Positions 9,258 to 18,044 of a stretch of 52,694 nt of DNA are shown here, piece by piece. Below the pieces are notes generated by a model. That model was not told where the DNA came from. It saw only the letters and a list, made by a program, of their open reading frames with translations, and made no database searches. Position 1 is the stretch's first letter. The number at the start of each line of letters is the position of its first letter. The DNA is taken from assembly GCA_013697245.1 (NCBI GenBank), contig JACCXH010000045.1:1-52694 (forward strand), written 5' to 3'. A program made the position numbers and the translations under genes. This DNA is from Bacteroidota bacterium. Lineage in GTDB: Bacteria; Bacteroidota; Bacteroidia; B-17B0; Aurantibacillaceae.

Positions 9258-9898
9258 TGGATAAAGCGTATTTAAAACTGATTGAAGGAAACCGTCGTTT
9301 TGCATTGTCAAAAAAATTTGATGACCCTGAATTTTTCAAAAAATTATCTCTTGGTCAAAAGCCTGAGTATTTATGGATAGGCTGTAGCGACAGTCGTGTG
9401 CCCGCAAACGAAGTTACTAATACTGAAAGCGGCGAAATGTTTGTTCATCGCAATATTGCAAACGTTGTTGTGCATACTGATTTTAATTTAATGAGCGTAG
9501 TTGAATACGCTGTGAATGTTTTAGAAGTAAAACATATTATTGTTTGCGGCCATTATGGTTGCGGTGGCGTAAGAGCTGCTATGGGCACATCAACTTTTGG
9601 ACTGGTTGATAACTGGCTACGAAACATTAAAGATGTTTATTTTAAACACAGACTAGAACTGGATAATATTGAGGATACTGACAAGCGAGCTGATCGCCTA
9701 ACCGAGCTAAATGTGATTGAGCAGGTGCGAAATCTTGCAAAGACAAAAATTGTGCAAGGCGCCTGGCATGGAGGGAAAAAGATAGAAATCCACGGTTGGG
9801 TATATGGCCTTAATAATGGCTTAATAACTGAATTAAATGTATTGCATGATGAGACAGACGATATTGAACCTATTTATCGTTATAAAATGGATAAATAA
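9257..9898 (+). CDS. Beta-class carbonic anhydrase
   Basis: This 213-residue enzyme interconverts CO2 and bicarbonate. The zinc ligands and active-site dyad are all visible: Cys43, Asp45 and Arg47 in CSDSR, then His99 and Cys102 in GHYGCGG. The HRNIAN motif is also intact. Length and motifs fit the bacterial beta class (CynT/Can). The start ATG overlaps the stop of the SulP gene by one base, which points to coupled expression and a joint role in taking up or retaining inorganic carbon. It is presumably cytoplasmic, since no signal peptide is seen. Confidence 0.95.
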   Translation: MDKAYLKLIEGNRRFALSKKFDDPEFFKKLSLGQKPEYLWIGCSDSRVPANEVTNTESGEMFVHRNIANVVVHTDFNLMSVVEYAVNVLEVKHIIVCGHYGCGGVRAAMGTSTFGLVDNWLRNIKDVYFKHRLELDNIEDTDKRADRLTELNVIEQVRNLAKTKIVQGAWHGGKKIEIHGWVYGLNNGLITELNVLHDETDDIEPIYRYKMDK

Positions 9899-9943
9899 TA
9901 ATTAACAGCTGTTTAAAACCTTTTTAAAAGCAAAAATCTTTAT

Positions 9944-9951
9944 TAGATTTG
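9944..9951 (+). promoter_or_regulatory. Bacteroidota -7 box TAgaTTTG
   Basis: A perfect TAnnTTTG box 17 bases before the ATG of the hydroxybutyrate dehydrogenase gene, in the gap after carbonic anhydrase. It indicates a separate transcript from the SulP pair. Confidence 0.65.
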
Positions 9952-9968
9952 ATCATATATATTTTACT

Positions 9969-10742
9969 ATGCAAAAAACAATTTTAATTACAGGTAGCAC
10001 CAGCGGTATTGGATTAGGCATTGCGCGCGAGTTTGCTAAAACAAAACAATACAACATTATTTTTAATGGTTTAGAACCAAACGGGCAGGAAATTGCTGAC
10101 GGTATTGCCAAAGAATTTGGATTACAGGTAATGTATAGTAATGCCAATATGCTTAAACCCGAAGAGCTTCGAAAAATGGTAAGCGATGGCATTTCTAAAT
10201 TTGGAAAAATTGATGTGTTAATTAATAACGCGGGCATTCAACATGTTTCGCCAATAGAAGATTTTCCTGATGAAAAATGGAATGCTATTATAGGTATTAA
10301 TTTAACTTCTGCATTTTACCTTTCAAAAGCTGTGTGGCCGGGCATGAAAGAACGCAAGTTTGGACGCATCATCAATATTGCTTCTGCACACGGCTTAGTG
10401 GCCTCTGAATTTAAAAGCGCCTATGTGGCCAGCAAACATGGCATTGTAGGCTTCACAAAAACCTTAGGTTTAGAAGGCGCGCCTTTTAATATTACCTGCA
10501 ACGCAATTTGTCCGGGTTATGTAAAAACACCTTTAGTAGAAAAACAAATTGCCGACCAGGCAAAAGCTCATAATATGAGTGAAAGTGATGTAGTAAATAA
10601 AGTAATGCTGTTAAAACAAGCCGTAAAAGAATTTGTGCCGGTTGAAGTTCTTGGCCAAATGGCTTTATTACTTGCAGCAGAACATTCAAATACTATAACG
10701 GGCACTGCCATACCTATTGATGGGGGCTGGAACGCTCAATAG
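9969..10742 (+). CDS. 3-hydroxybutyrate dehydrogenase (SDR family)
   Basis: A complete classical short-chain dehydrogenase of 257 residues. The NAD-binding TGSTSGIG motif (residues 8-15), NNAG (86-89), catalytic Ser139, Tyr152 and Lys156 (YVASK) are all in place. The C-terminal substrate region ICPGYVKTPLVEKQI, the later loop and GTAIPIDGGW match D-3-hydroxybutyrate dehydrogenases, which convert 3-hydroxybutyrate and NAD+ to acetoacetate and NADH in ketone-body or polyhydroxybutyrate turnover. Other SDR activities cannot be excluded. It has its own promoter box and stands alone; a 3-hydroxyacyl-CoA dehydrogenase is elsewhere in the window at 32164. Confidence 0.88.
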   Translation: MQKTILITGSTSGIGLGIAREFAKTKQYNIIFNGLEPNGQEIADGIAKEFGLQVMYSNANMLKPEELRKMVSDGISKFGKIDVLINNAGIQHVSPIEDFPDEKWNAIIGINLTSAFYLSKAVWPGMKERKFGRIINIASAHGLVASEFKSAYVASKHGIVGFTKTLGLEGAPFNITCNAICPGYVKTPLVEKQIADQAKAHNMSESDVVNKVMLLKQAVKEFVPVEVLGQMALLLAAEHSNTITGTAIPIDGGWNAQ

Positions 10743-10776
10743 CTTTATCTTAATTTAATTTAACATTAGTATTTTC

Positions 10777-10820
10777 GAAGCAACATCTGTATGAAAAAAA
10801 CTTCATACATTTGTTGCTTC
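10777..10820. repeat. 19-bp inverted repeat enclosing the ABC exporter promoter
   Basis: The left arm 10777-10795 and right arm 10802-10820 are complementary at 17 of 19 positions, with a 6-base loop (AAAAAC). The right arm contains the promoter box at 10806-10813 and ends 5 bases before the ATG at 10826. No T run follows. It may be an operator for a dimeric regulator, or a strong hairpin that limits read-through from the upstream gene. Confidence 0.7.
10806..10813 (+). promoter_or_regulatory. Bacteroidota -7 box TAcaTTTG
   Basis: A perfect TAnnTTTG box ending 12 bases before ATG 10826, inside the right arm of the inverted repeat 10777-10820. The in-frame TTG codons at 10811 and 10814 overlap or abut the box, so they are not the start. 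Confidence 0.65.
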
Positions 10821-10825
10821 TATTT

Positions 10826-12601
10826 ATGAAAGTACTTTTAGGGTATATAAAACAACATAAACAACTTTTAATACTTGCCTTAGTTCTCGCCGCTATTAAT
10901 CAATGTTTTTCTTTATGTGATTCAATTATCACCGGTAAACTGATAAACAAATTCAGTGCACCGCATACTGAAGAGGGCGCTACTTACTATTGGCATATTG
11001 GTTCTACTCTTGGCGAGTACACAAAAGCAGTTGGTTTTTTTCTTTTACTTTCTGTGGGCGCCGCTTTAATGTCGCGTATTGCAAAAAATTTTCAGGATTA
11101 TTTCACCAACATTATAATTCAACGCACCGGCGCTAAAATGTATATGGATGGGATAAAAAAGGCACTATCCCTACCCTACAAAGATTTTGAAGACCAGCGC
11201 AGCGGCGAAACTTTAGGGCGACTTCAAAAAGTAAAATCAGATACCGAACGTTTTGTGAATTTATTTATTAGTTTGGTATTTCAATCATTAATAGGCGTTA
11301 TTTTTGTTTTTATCTACGCCATGCACATTCATTTACTTTTAGGCCCTTTGTTCTTAGCAACAGTTCCGGTAATTGCATTTATTAGTTCTTTTTTAGGAAA
11401 GAAAATAAAAACCATCTCTAAGCAAATTTTAGGTGAGACAACCGCTCTTGCAGGTGCTACTACTGAATCGTTGCGTAATATTGAATTAATAAAAAGTTTA
11501 GGTTTAGTTGAGCAGGAAGAACAACGTTTAAATAAAAACACTTTAAAGATCTTAGGACTCGAATTAAAAAAAGTTCGTTTCATCCGTTCGCTCGCATTTA
11601 TCCAAGGCACAACGGTACATTTGGTAAGAACCTTATTGGTATTCTCTTTATATTGCTTTGTTTTTAATGGCGTAATTAAGATCGGTGATCTTATTACCCT
11701 TATGTTCTTCTCATTCTTTATTTTTAATCCACTACAGGAGCTTGGCAATGTAATTACTGTTTATAATGAAACAAAAGTAAGTATGGATAATTTTGCCAAA
11801 CTTATTAATTCACCATCTGAAGAGGTGCCGCTAAGTCCTTCAATACTTGGCGAAATTAAAGAGGTTCATTTTAAGGATGTTTCTTTTGGTCATAACACTT
11901 CAAACGGTTATGCCGTTAAAAATATAAACATCGATATTAAAAGCGGGCAAACTATTGCGTTTGTTGGCCCGAGCGGAAGTGGAAAAACAACACTTGTAAA
12001 ATTATTATTGGGTTTATATAAACCAAACGAAGGAAAAGTGCTTTATAATAATATCGAATCGGGAGATATTAATTTAACCGAGCTTAGAATGCAATTAGGT
12101 TTGGTATCGCAGGATTCACAATTATTTAGCGGTACAATAAGAGATAACTTATTATTTGTGAAGCCAAGTGCTACTGACGAAGAAATAATCGAAGTATTAA
12201 ATAAAGCGGCGTGCCAGAACTTATTAAAACGAGCTGCTGACGGGATCTTAAGTACTATTGGCGAAGGTGGTATTAAATTAAGCGGTGGCGAAAAACAACG
12301 TTTGTCAATTGCAAGAGCTTTATTAAGGAACCCGAAATTATTGATCTTTGATGAAGCTACCTCTGCGCTGGATTCAATAACAGAAGAAGAAATATCTGTA
12401 ACGATCCGTGGCTTAAGTGCTACAAAAAATCAAATAACAATTTTGATCGCTCACCGTTTATCAACAATCATGCATGCCGATAGTATCTTTGTATTAGAAC
12501 AAGGCCAGATAATTGAACAGGGCAAACATGATGCTCTTTTAGCTGAAAAAGGCTTGTACTACGCCATGTGGAGGCAACAGATAGGTGAGAGAAAAAAATA
12601 G
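10826..12601 (+). CDS. ABC exporter, fused permease and ATPase
   Basis: A 591-residue half-transporter: six transmembrane helices in roughly the first 330 residues, then an ATPase domain. The nucleotide-binding motifs are complete: Walker A GPSGSGKTT (near residue 380), signature LSGGEKQR (near 485), Walker B LLIFDEATSALD (near 505) and the switch His in AHRLST (near 542). It works as a homodimer or heterodimer in the inner membrane; the MsbA/multidrug/peptide substrate type is not identifiable. The ATG at 10826 is chosen because the earlier TTG lies in the promoter box. No partner half-transporter is adjacent, so a homodimer is likely. Confidence 0.9.
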   Translation: MKVLLGYIKQHKQLLILALVLAAINQCFSLCDSIITGKLINKFSAPHTEEGATYYWHIGSTLGEYTKAVGFFLLLSVGAALMSRIAKNFQDYFTNIIIQRTGAKMYMDGIKKALSLPYKDFEDQRSGETLGRLQKVKSDTERFVNLFISLVFQSLIGVIFVFIYAMHIHLLLGPLFLATVPVIAFISSFLGKKIKTISKQILGETTALAGATTESLRNIELIKSLGLVEQEEQRLNKNTLKILGLELKKVRFIRSLAFIQGTTVHLVRTLLVFSLYCFVFNGVIKIGDLITLMFFSFFIFNPLQELGNVITVYNETKVSMDNFAKLINSPSEEVPLSPSILGEIKEVHFKDVSFGHNTSNGYAVKNINIDIKSGQTIAFVGPSGSGKTTLVKLLLGLYKPNEGKVLYNNIESGDINLTELRMQLGLVSQDSQLFSGTIRDNLLFVKPSATDEEIIEVLNKAACQNLLKRAADGILSTIGEGGIKLSGGEKQRLSIARALLRNPKLLIFDEATSALDSITEEEISVTIRGLSATKNQITILIAHRLSTIMHADSIFVLEQGQIIEQGKHDALLAEKGLYYAMWRQQIGERKK

Positions 12602-12602
12602 C

Positions 12603-12799
12603 TTATTCCTTTATTATTTTCCGTGTAACGAATTTTGTTTTATTTTTCGCTTCAACAAAATATAATCCGCTCGAAAAATTTTCGCAACTAATATTTACTT
12701 TTCCAGAAACGTTATTATCCTCAAATACCTTTCTTCCTATATGATCGAAAATAGTTATATTGTACATTTCATTACATTTTAATTCTATCCAAAATTGCT
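12603..12799 (-). pseudogene. T9SS sorting domain detached from the SBBP gene by a frameshift
   Basis: Read on the minus strand in the frame one base off from the gene at 12785, this stretch translates without stops as a complete type A sorting domain: after YPNPAKSNF it continues WIELKCNEMYNITIFDHIGR, then a glycine/aromatic-rich strand region ending TRKIIKE and a stop at 12603-12605. The upstream frame instead ends at a TAG (12785-12787). The break falls at the run AAAA 12791-12794 (TTTT on the coding strand); one extra T would restore a single 547-residue protein. It is either a true mutation or a base-calling error. Confidence 0.8.
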
Positions 12800-14245
12800 C
12801 TTGGCTGGATTTGGGTATATAACAGCTTCACTAAACTGGTCTCTATTATTATCTTTTATACCTGTTGCTGTTGTTTTATATTTTGCGATAAACATATCAA
12901 CGTAACCAATAGCAGTTAACGAAGTACCTGCAGCGGCATTTGGATCGATATTTAATGTTCCCGAAAAAATTCCGCTTAAATATATGTTTTCAGAAGCATC
13001 TATCTGTATAGATGTCCCTTCATTATAATCTGCATATCCCATATCCATTTCCGCAAGGCTATTTCCGAGGGTATCATATTTTAAGATAAAAATATCTGCC
13101 GCCGAGTTGAAATTTTTACGGCCGGTTAAGTAAATGTTTTTATTAGGGCTTAAAACCAAAGAGAAACATTGATCATAATTAATTCCCCCATTTTTTTTTG
13201 CCCATATATAATTTCCACCGCTATCGTATTTAGCAATAAAAATATCATCGTTACCAGCAGAGGTTAAATTTGCAACATTTACCCCTGGATCAAAGTCCCC
13301 TGTTTGAGAAAAAAAACCTGCCAAGTAAATATTTCCCGATTGATCTAACTTTATATCACCTGTTAGATCCGTTCCGTTTCCACCAATAGCTTTTGCCCAA
13401 ATAAAATTTCCTGAATTGTTATATTTAGCAATACACGTATTAGCACCGCTTCCAACAGATAAATTAAAAGAACTTGGTCCCGGATCAAAATCTGAAGTGC
13501 CCGAAAAATATGCATCAAGATAAATATTACCAAAACCATCTAATTCAAGACCTAAGCCAAAATCAATACTGGCTCCTCCCATATTTGTTGCCCAGTTATA
13601 ATTACCATTAAGATCATATTTTGCCATATACACATCCCAATTACCTGCAGAAGTTAAATTAGCAGAACCCGCTCCGGGATCAAAATCTGTCGTCCCTTCA
13701 AATGAACCTACCACGTAAACATTGCCTGAGGCATCGAACTCAACGTCCTGACAATAATCCTGGCCGGAAGAACCAAAACTCTTAGCCCAAATATAATTTC
13801 CGGAATTCGTGTACTTAGCTATAAATGCGTCCTCTTGTCCGTTAGAAGATAAGTTAGCGATTCCCACACCCGGATCGAAATCTGTAGTATTATAAAAATT
13901 TCCGATAAGGTAAATATTTCCAAAAGGATCTAATTTAATACCAACAGCTTCCTCCCCATATGTTCCTACTATGCTTTTAGCCCAAATATAATTTCCTGAA
14001 TTATCATATTTTGCTATAAAAACATCGTGTGGGTTAACTGAAGTTAGATTTGCCGTACCTGGTCCCGGATCAAAATCGGCAACGCTATATGTACCCGTTA
14101 CATAGATATTGCCGGCCACATCTAATACCATAGATTTACAAAATACTGCACTTGACCCACCAATATTTTTTGCCCAGTCAAGATCTTGTGAAAAAATAAA
14201 TGGTGATGCTAACACAAACAGAATGAAAATTTTTATTTTTTTCAT
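12785..14245 (-). CDS. SBBP-repeat beta-propeller protein, sorting domain frameshifted off
   Basis: The 486-residue product has a signal peptide (about residues 1-19, ending IFSQ) and some seven repeats of about 60 residues. Each repeat carries a GNYIWAK-type strand, a GNIYLxGxF strand and, in five copies, DFDPG. This is the seven-bladed SBBP (beta-propeller) family found in secreted Bacteroidota proteins. The open frame ends at YPNPAKSNFG, in the middle of a T9SS type A sorting domain whose remainder lies in another frame at 12603-12784. As written the protein could enter the periplasm but should not be sorted to the surface by T9SS. It is convergent with the ABC gene. The function of these propellers is not known. 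Confidence 0.85.
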   Translation of the reverse strand: MKKIKIFILFVLASPFIFSQDLDWAKNIGGSSAVFCKSMVLDVAGNIYVTGTYSVADFDPGPGTANLTSVNPHDVFIAKYDNSGNYIWAKSIVGTYGEEAVGIKLDPFGNIYLIGNFYNTTDFDPGVGIANLSSNGQEDAFIAKYTNSGNYIWAKSFGSSGQDYCQDVEFDASGNVYVVGSFEGTTDFDPGAGSANLTSAGNWDVYMAKYDLNGNYNWATNMGGASIDFGLGLELDGFGNIYLDAYFSGTSDFDPGPSSFNLSVGSGANTCIAKYNNSGNFIWAKAIGGNGTDLTGDIKLDQSGNIYLAGFFSQTGDFDPGVNVANLTSAGNDDIFIAKYDSGGNYIWAKKNGGINYDQCFSLVLSPNKNIYLTGRKNFNSAADIFILKYDTLGNSLAEMDMGYADYNEGTSIQIDASENIYLSGIFSGTLNIDPNAAAGTSLTAIGYVDMFIAKYKTTATGIKDNNRDQFSEAVIYPNPAKSNFG

Positions 14246-14340
14246 GAAAATAATTTTACTATAAAATTAAACTAAAAAAAAGTTTATTAAGTTACTTACG
14301 TTTAATTATGCTTAATGACTTTATAACTGGTGTGTTTTTC

Positions 14341-14363
14341 CTATTAAAAGGAGCTTTTAATAG
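14341..14363. terminator. Perfect 10-bp hairpin downstream of the TPR gene
   Basis: CTATTAAAAG (14341-14350) and CTTTTAATAG (14354-14363) are perfectly complementary around a 3-base loop, 25 bases past the stop of the TPR gene on the minus strand. The following bases are not a T run, so it is a weak intrinsic terminator at best or an mRNA 3'-end stabiliser. Confidence 0.4.
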
Positions 14364-14387
14364 AACCGGTTTAAACCTAAATCGATT

Positions 14388-15953
14388 TTATTTTATCAGG
14401 TCTTTCATTCTTCGATCAATATATTTATCGCTGGGCAACAAACTCGTTTGGATCCTTTTTGCATAACGAATGCTATCCAATATCTCTTTTTGTTTTTCTT
14501 CAATAAGTATTTTTTGCTTTTGAGTAACTTTTAGTGACCTAAAAATAAAAGCGGCAAATACTAGCACTAATATTAATCCAAAAATAACAGAGCCAATAAC
14601 TATTTTTTGAAAACGGTCTTTTTCTTCTGCAACTACCCTTTCTTTTTCCTTTTGTTCATTAATTATAGCTTCTCGTTTTTCGAACTCATATTTTAATTGA
14701 TTCTTGACACTTGCCTTGCGGGTATTTTCATTGCTGATACTATCGTTATAGAAGATGTATTTTTTATAATGCTCAAAAGCTGCTTTAAAATCTCCTTTTG
14801 CCGATGCAATTTTATAGAGTGTCTGTTCTGCATTGCGAATCTCAATCGGGAAACCAATCTCTTTTGAGATCAAAAGCGCGCGCATTGAATAGCTATTAGC
14901 AAGAGTATAATTCTTTTGAGTAAAATAGATCCTTCCTATACTCATAAGCGAGGTTGTAATTCCTTTTTTATCCCCCAGTTCTTCCCTTATCTTCAAACTT
15001 TTTTCGGAATACTCCAACGCTTTTGCAAATTCGCCAAGATCGTTGTATACCAAACCTATATTGATAAGGAAGTATGCGATGCTTCTTTTCTGCTTGGCAT
15101 CCTCCACTATTTTTAATCCTTTAAAATAATATTCCAACGCCTTTTTATACTCTCCTTTCTCCTGGTGTATCAATCCAATATTATTGAGAGTGGCAGCAGC
15201 GCTAATGGTCGCGCCAATTTCCGAATCAATTTTTAAACTTTTTGTAAAAAAATCAAGGGCTTTTTCAACGTCTTTCTGTTCGCGGTAAACATTTCCGATA
15301 TAGCAAAGCGACATTGATATGCCGGATCTATCGCCTATCTCTTCTTTTAATTTTAAAGCCCTTTCATAATAATTTAAAGCTTTTGGAATATCGCCCAGAT
15401 TCTTATAAATTGCTCCAAGCCCATTTAGAGTATTGGCAATTCCTTTTTTATTTCCTATCTCTTCGCATATTTTTAAACTTTTGTTATAATATTCTATTGC
15501 TTTAGGAACATTGTTTTGGCCATCAAAAACCACACCTATACTTAATATAGCCTGTGCAATTGCTTTTTTATCACCTAATTCCTCACTTATTTTTAAACTC
15601 TTGTTATAATATTCAAGCGCTAAAGAAATATTACCTCTAAAATAATAGATCACTCCAATATTATTTACCGCTGCCGTTTTACTAATTAAATAAGAATGCC
15701 TTTCTTCTTTGTTAGCTTCGCTCATGTTTTTATCTGCAATAGCTATGGCATGTAATGACAAAGGAATAACCGTATCAGGGTTAGACATATAAAAATATTC
15801 TGAAATAGCAATGTACAGGTTTACCCTTGTTGTATCATGACCGGCATTTTTTAATTTCAGGTTTAAAGAATCGAGAGCTTTTTTTTGCGCAAAAGATAAA
15901 CAGCAGGCAAAACAAAAGGCAATTAGCAAATTATGTTTGAAATTTTTTTTCAC
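14388..15953 (-). CDS. TPR-repeat membrane signalling protein
   Basis: A 521-residue protein with a signal peptide (ending LSFAQ) and about eight tetratricopeptide repeats with a 40-residue period (for example EYYNKSLKI.EELGDKKGIA). A single transmembrane helix lies near residues 455-475, followed by a short cytoplasmic coiled coil ending QKEILDSIRYAKRIQTSLLP. In related Bacteroidota proteins that segment leads into a SpoIIE phosphatase or histidine kinase; here the gene stops about 15 residues later, and no such domain is found in any frame downstream. The periplasmic TPRs probably bind a partner and pass a signal inward. The start is GTG at 15953; no upstream ATG is in frame. Confidence 0.8.
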   Translation of the reverse strand: MKKNFKHNLLIAFCFACCLSFAQKKALDSLNLKLKNAGHDTTRVNLYIAISEYFYMSNPDTVIPLSLHAIAIADKNMSEANKEERHSYLISKTAAVNNIGVIYYFRGNISLALEYYNKSLKISEELGDKKAIAQAILSIGVVFDGQNNVPKAIEYYNKSLKICEEIGNKKGIANTLNGLGAIYKNLGDIPKALNYYERALKLKEEIGDRSGISMSLCYIGNVYREQKDVEKALDFFTKSLKIDSEIGATISAAATLNNIGLIHQEKGEYKKALEYYFKGLKIVEDAKQKRSIAYFLINIGLVYNDLGEFAKALEYSEKSLKIREELGDKKGITTSLMSIGRIYFTQKNYTLANSYSMRALLISKEIGFPIEIRNAEQTLYKIASAKGDFKAAFEHYKKYIFYNDSISNENTRKASVKNQLKYEFEKREAIINEQKEKERVVAEEKDRFQKIVIGSVIFGLILVLVFAAFIFRSLKVTQKQKILIEEKQKEILDSIRYAKRIQTSLLPSDKYIDRRMKDLIK

Positions 15954-16137
15954 TTACTCGTATTTTTTGTAGCGGTAAAAATGAAACAATTGTTATCTGA
16001 TAAAATAATCATTATCCCTATAAATAAGTTTGCTCTTTCTCACAACGAATTTAGTTGTTTTGCGTTCGTAGTTCATTTATTATTTAAATTGTCTTCTACC
16101 ATTTTTAGCCGAAATAATTTACCACGGGTTTTTTGTT

Positions 16138-16551
16138 CTACAAAAAGGTTTTTAACCAGTTCGCTGCTTCAACAGTATTCGCGAAAATTTTTGTTGGTCT
16201 GCCCGGTTTATTAAATGTCAGGTAAAAATTGCCGATCAGTTTGTGACCAAAGGTAGCTGTAACATAAGCATCGGCAGAGGCATAAGGACAAGCATCTTTT
16301 AATGCCCAAAATTCGCGGGTTTCTACCGGTGGAATAGCGAACTCATCAAAGGTAATTAGTAAGGGTGCTTTTTTGCAATCGATCATTTCACCCATCACCA
16401 CATTAAATTTTTTAAGAGACGCCACATTAAAATCTACCCCGCTTGATGTATGGGAATGTATTATTCCATCGCTTCGAAGTTTAATGGTAAATGCTTCGCA
16501 GTATTCTGTTCGGATGATCTTAACATCTGTATTTAGATCGGTTTGAACCAT
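16138..16551 (-). CDS. STAS/SpoIIAA-like protein (DUF7793 type)
   Basis: The 137-residue cytoplasmic protein has no signal or membrane segment. The pattern of alternating strands and helices (FNVVMGEMIDCKKAPLLITFDEF, then YVTATFGHKLIGNFYLTF and a final amphipathic helix ANTVEAANWLKTFL) resembles the small STAS/SEC14-like proteins of Bacteroidota that I know as DUF7793. These are thought to be anti-anti-sigma-like or ligand-binding domains; no phosphorylatable Ser motif is clear. It stands alone on the minus strand, just outside the cassette-like array that begins at 16816. The family call rests on fold-like pattern and length only. Confidence 0.55.
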   Translation of the reverse strand: MVQTDLNTDVKIIRTEYCEAFTIKLRSDGIIHSHTSSGVDFNVASLKKFNVVMGEMIDCKKAPLLITFDEFAIPPVETREFWALKDACPYASADAYVTATFGHKLIGNFYLTFNKPGRPTKIFANTVEAANWLKTFL

Positions 16552-16815
16552 CTTGTTTGTGATTTAAAACTAAAGCACTAAATAATTATCCTTAGCTTAT
16601 ATAAATATAATTATTTTGAAGATGAGATCAAAATGTTTCGTCATTAACCAAAATGACGAGGCTTAAGAATATGTTCATAAAATCTTTATATAATATTTCA
16701 AAACGATTTTCAATAAATCATTTATAGGTCCCAGAATTGTCCTTGATAAATTGTTGTCAAACTACGGCGTAATTTTTATCGAAAAAAGCTTTAAATATTG
16801 TAAAATTTTAATCCA

Positions 16816-16922
16816 AACTTGCAGCTAATGTTTTGAGTAAGCTCCGCTTTTTGCGTTGTCAAGTTAAGCATTTGAGCATTAATCCGCAGAAAAGGGAGCG
16901 TAGTTGCATTTATGTACTCTGC
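16816..16922 (-). repeat. attC-like site A (array end)
   Basis: The site runs from AACTTGCAGCTAA (16816-16828) to TTATGTACTC (16910-16919). The inner arms GCTCCGCTTTTTGCG (16841-16855) and 16884-16899 pair imperfectly. The loop at 16859-16882 matches the loop of site F (22837-22860) at 20 of 24 positions. It closes the array at its low-coordinate end. The preceding 16552-16815 holds no gene or clear structure. Confidence 0.6.
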
Positions 16923-16933
16923 ATTTAATCCGA

Positions 16934-17362
16934 TTATTCCTGTATTTTACAACCGTGACTAGTTTCTTTGAGTTGGTTTTCAATTGAGTTACCGTCAAGC
17001 AAAGACCAATGTTCAACAATCTTTCCGTCTTTGAGTTTGTAATATCTATATCCAACCGTTGAAATTTCAAAATGGGTAGGTTCAATTTCTCTCCAAACTC
17101 CAATGTGCTTGAGTTTCATTCTCATTTTCATCATTACTTTATCGTCTTCGCAAACAATGTCGTCAATAATAGTTTTATGTTCAAAAGATTTGCCTGTCCC
17201 AATTATCCAAAGTTTCATACCCTCTTTGTCTGCTGACAAATTTGGTGGTAATGAATAATCAATAAAATCGGGAGAAATGTAATGGTCAATTTTTTCAAAT
17301 TGGTTTTGATTCCAAATTTCTTCAATGAAATTTTTTACGATTGATTTGTTTGTTGAATTCAT
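16934..17362 (-). CDS. SnoaL-like / ester cyclase NTF2-fold protein
   Basis: A 142-residue cytoplasmic protein with the SnoaL-type start KSIVKNFIEEIWNQNQFEKIDHYISPDFIDYS. An NTF2-like alpha-plus-beta barrel follows, ending YRYYKLKDGKIVEHWSLLD, where the conserved Asp/Glu and Trp sit at the mouth of the cavity. The family contains polyketide cyclases and many small-molecule binding proteins of unknown substrate. It lies 84 bases downstream of the Crp/Fnr gene on the same strand, inside one cassette-like unit (16910-18053), so the regulator may control it. The reaction is not predictable from sequence. Confidence 0.75.
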   Translation of the reverse strand: MNSTNKSIVKNFIEEIWNQNQFEKIDHYISPDFIDYSLPPNLSADKEGMKLWIIGTGKSFEHKTIIDDIVCEDDKVMMKMRMKLKHIGVWREIEPTHFEISTVGYRYYKLKDGKIVEHWSLLDGNSIENQLKETSHGCKIQE

Positions 17363-17446
17363 ATTTATATAATTTTTAGAGAATTACAAAGGTCTAAGTT
17401 TTTAATTGCTTTTACCTGTGATAATCGTCACAAAATTCTATAGACT

Positions 17447-18022
17447 TTATTTTTTTCTGATTCTGCTCAATGTTTCCCTTGCAATGCCCAAATAAGATGA
17501 AAGTTGTGAAAGGCTTATTCTTTTCAATATTTCCGATTTATTAGATTGTAAATATCGATAGCGTTCAGCTGGAGAATAAATTTTAAACAAGTTGGTGTGT
17601 TCCTCTTTGGCTATTAAAAGTTGTTCTAAAAGCTTTCTGCCAAATGACTCTATTTCGACAGATACTTTGTAAAGTTCTAAAAGCTTGTCTTTATTAAATT
17701 CGTAAATGGTTGCAATTTCCCCTGCTTGTATTGAAGTGTCAGATAAAGTATCAGATCGCAAACTTTTTAAATTAGTTGTAAAATTTCCTTCAAAAGTAAA
17801 GTCAGTATTTATTTCTTTGCCATCTTTGTCAATATAAGTTCGTAAATATCCTTTTTCAACAAAGATTATGGTATTACAAATTTGGCCTTGCCTTAGAATT
17901 ATTTCTCCTTTTGTAAATTCGCGTTTATTAGCAATTTCAAATAGTTTGTCAAAGCTTGAAACTGAAATTTCAGTCAAGTCAGTTATTCTTTTATACAATA
18001 TTTTTTTTGAATTGTCAGTCAT
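17447..18022 (-). CDS. Crp/Fnr-family transcriptional regulator
   Basis: A 191-residue one-component regulator. The N-terminal cyclic-nucleotide-binding-like beta-roll is recognisable (FTKGEIILRQGQICNTIIFVEKGYLR), then the dimer helix and a C-terminal helix-turn-helix (ISLSQLSSYLGIARETLSRIRKK). The arginine and glutamate pattern for cAMP binding is not conserved, and no Fnr-type cysteine cluster is present, so the ligand is unknown. It resembles the short Crp-like regulators common in Bacteroidota. The start lies about 30 bases from the cassette boundary at site B, with no recognisable promoter box between. The NTF2-like gene follows on the same strand. Confidence 0.88.
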   Translation of the reverse strand: MTDNSKKILYKRITDLTEISVSSFDKLFEIANKREFTKGEIILRQGQICNTIIFVEKGYLRTYIDKDGKEINTDFTFEGNFTTNLKSLRSDTLSDTSIQAGEIATIYEFNKDKLLELYKVSVEIESFGRKLLEQLLIAKEEHTNLFKIYSPAERYRYLQSNKSEILKRISLSQLSSYLGIARETLSRIRKK

Positions 18023-18044
18023 ATATTATGTTATGCTATTAGCT

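Noticed and set aside
12785-12799. Programmed -1 frameshift in the SBBP gene
   Set aside because: The in-frame codons AAT TTT do not form an X XXY YYZ slippery heptamer, and no stimulating hairpin follows closely; mutation or base error is simpler.
14246-14387. A SpoIIE phosphatase domain continuing the TPR protein in another frame
   Set aside because: The 142 bases downstream contain stops in all frames and a hairpin; no domain remnant is seen.
15933-16214. Plus-strand open frame of 93 codons overlapping the TPR gene start
   Set aside because: It overlaps two supported minus-strand genes at its ends, has no promoter box or family, and reads as AT-rich noise rich in Phe, Leu and Ser.
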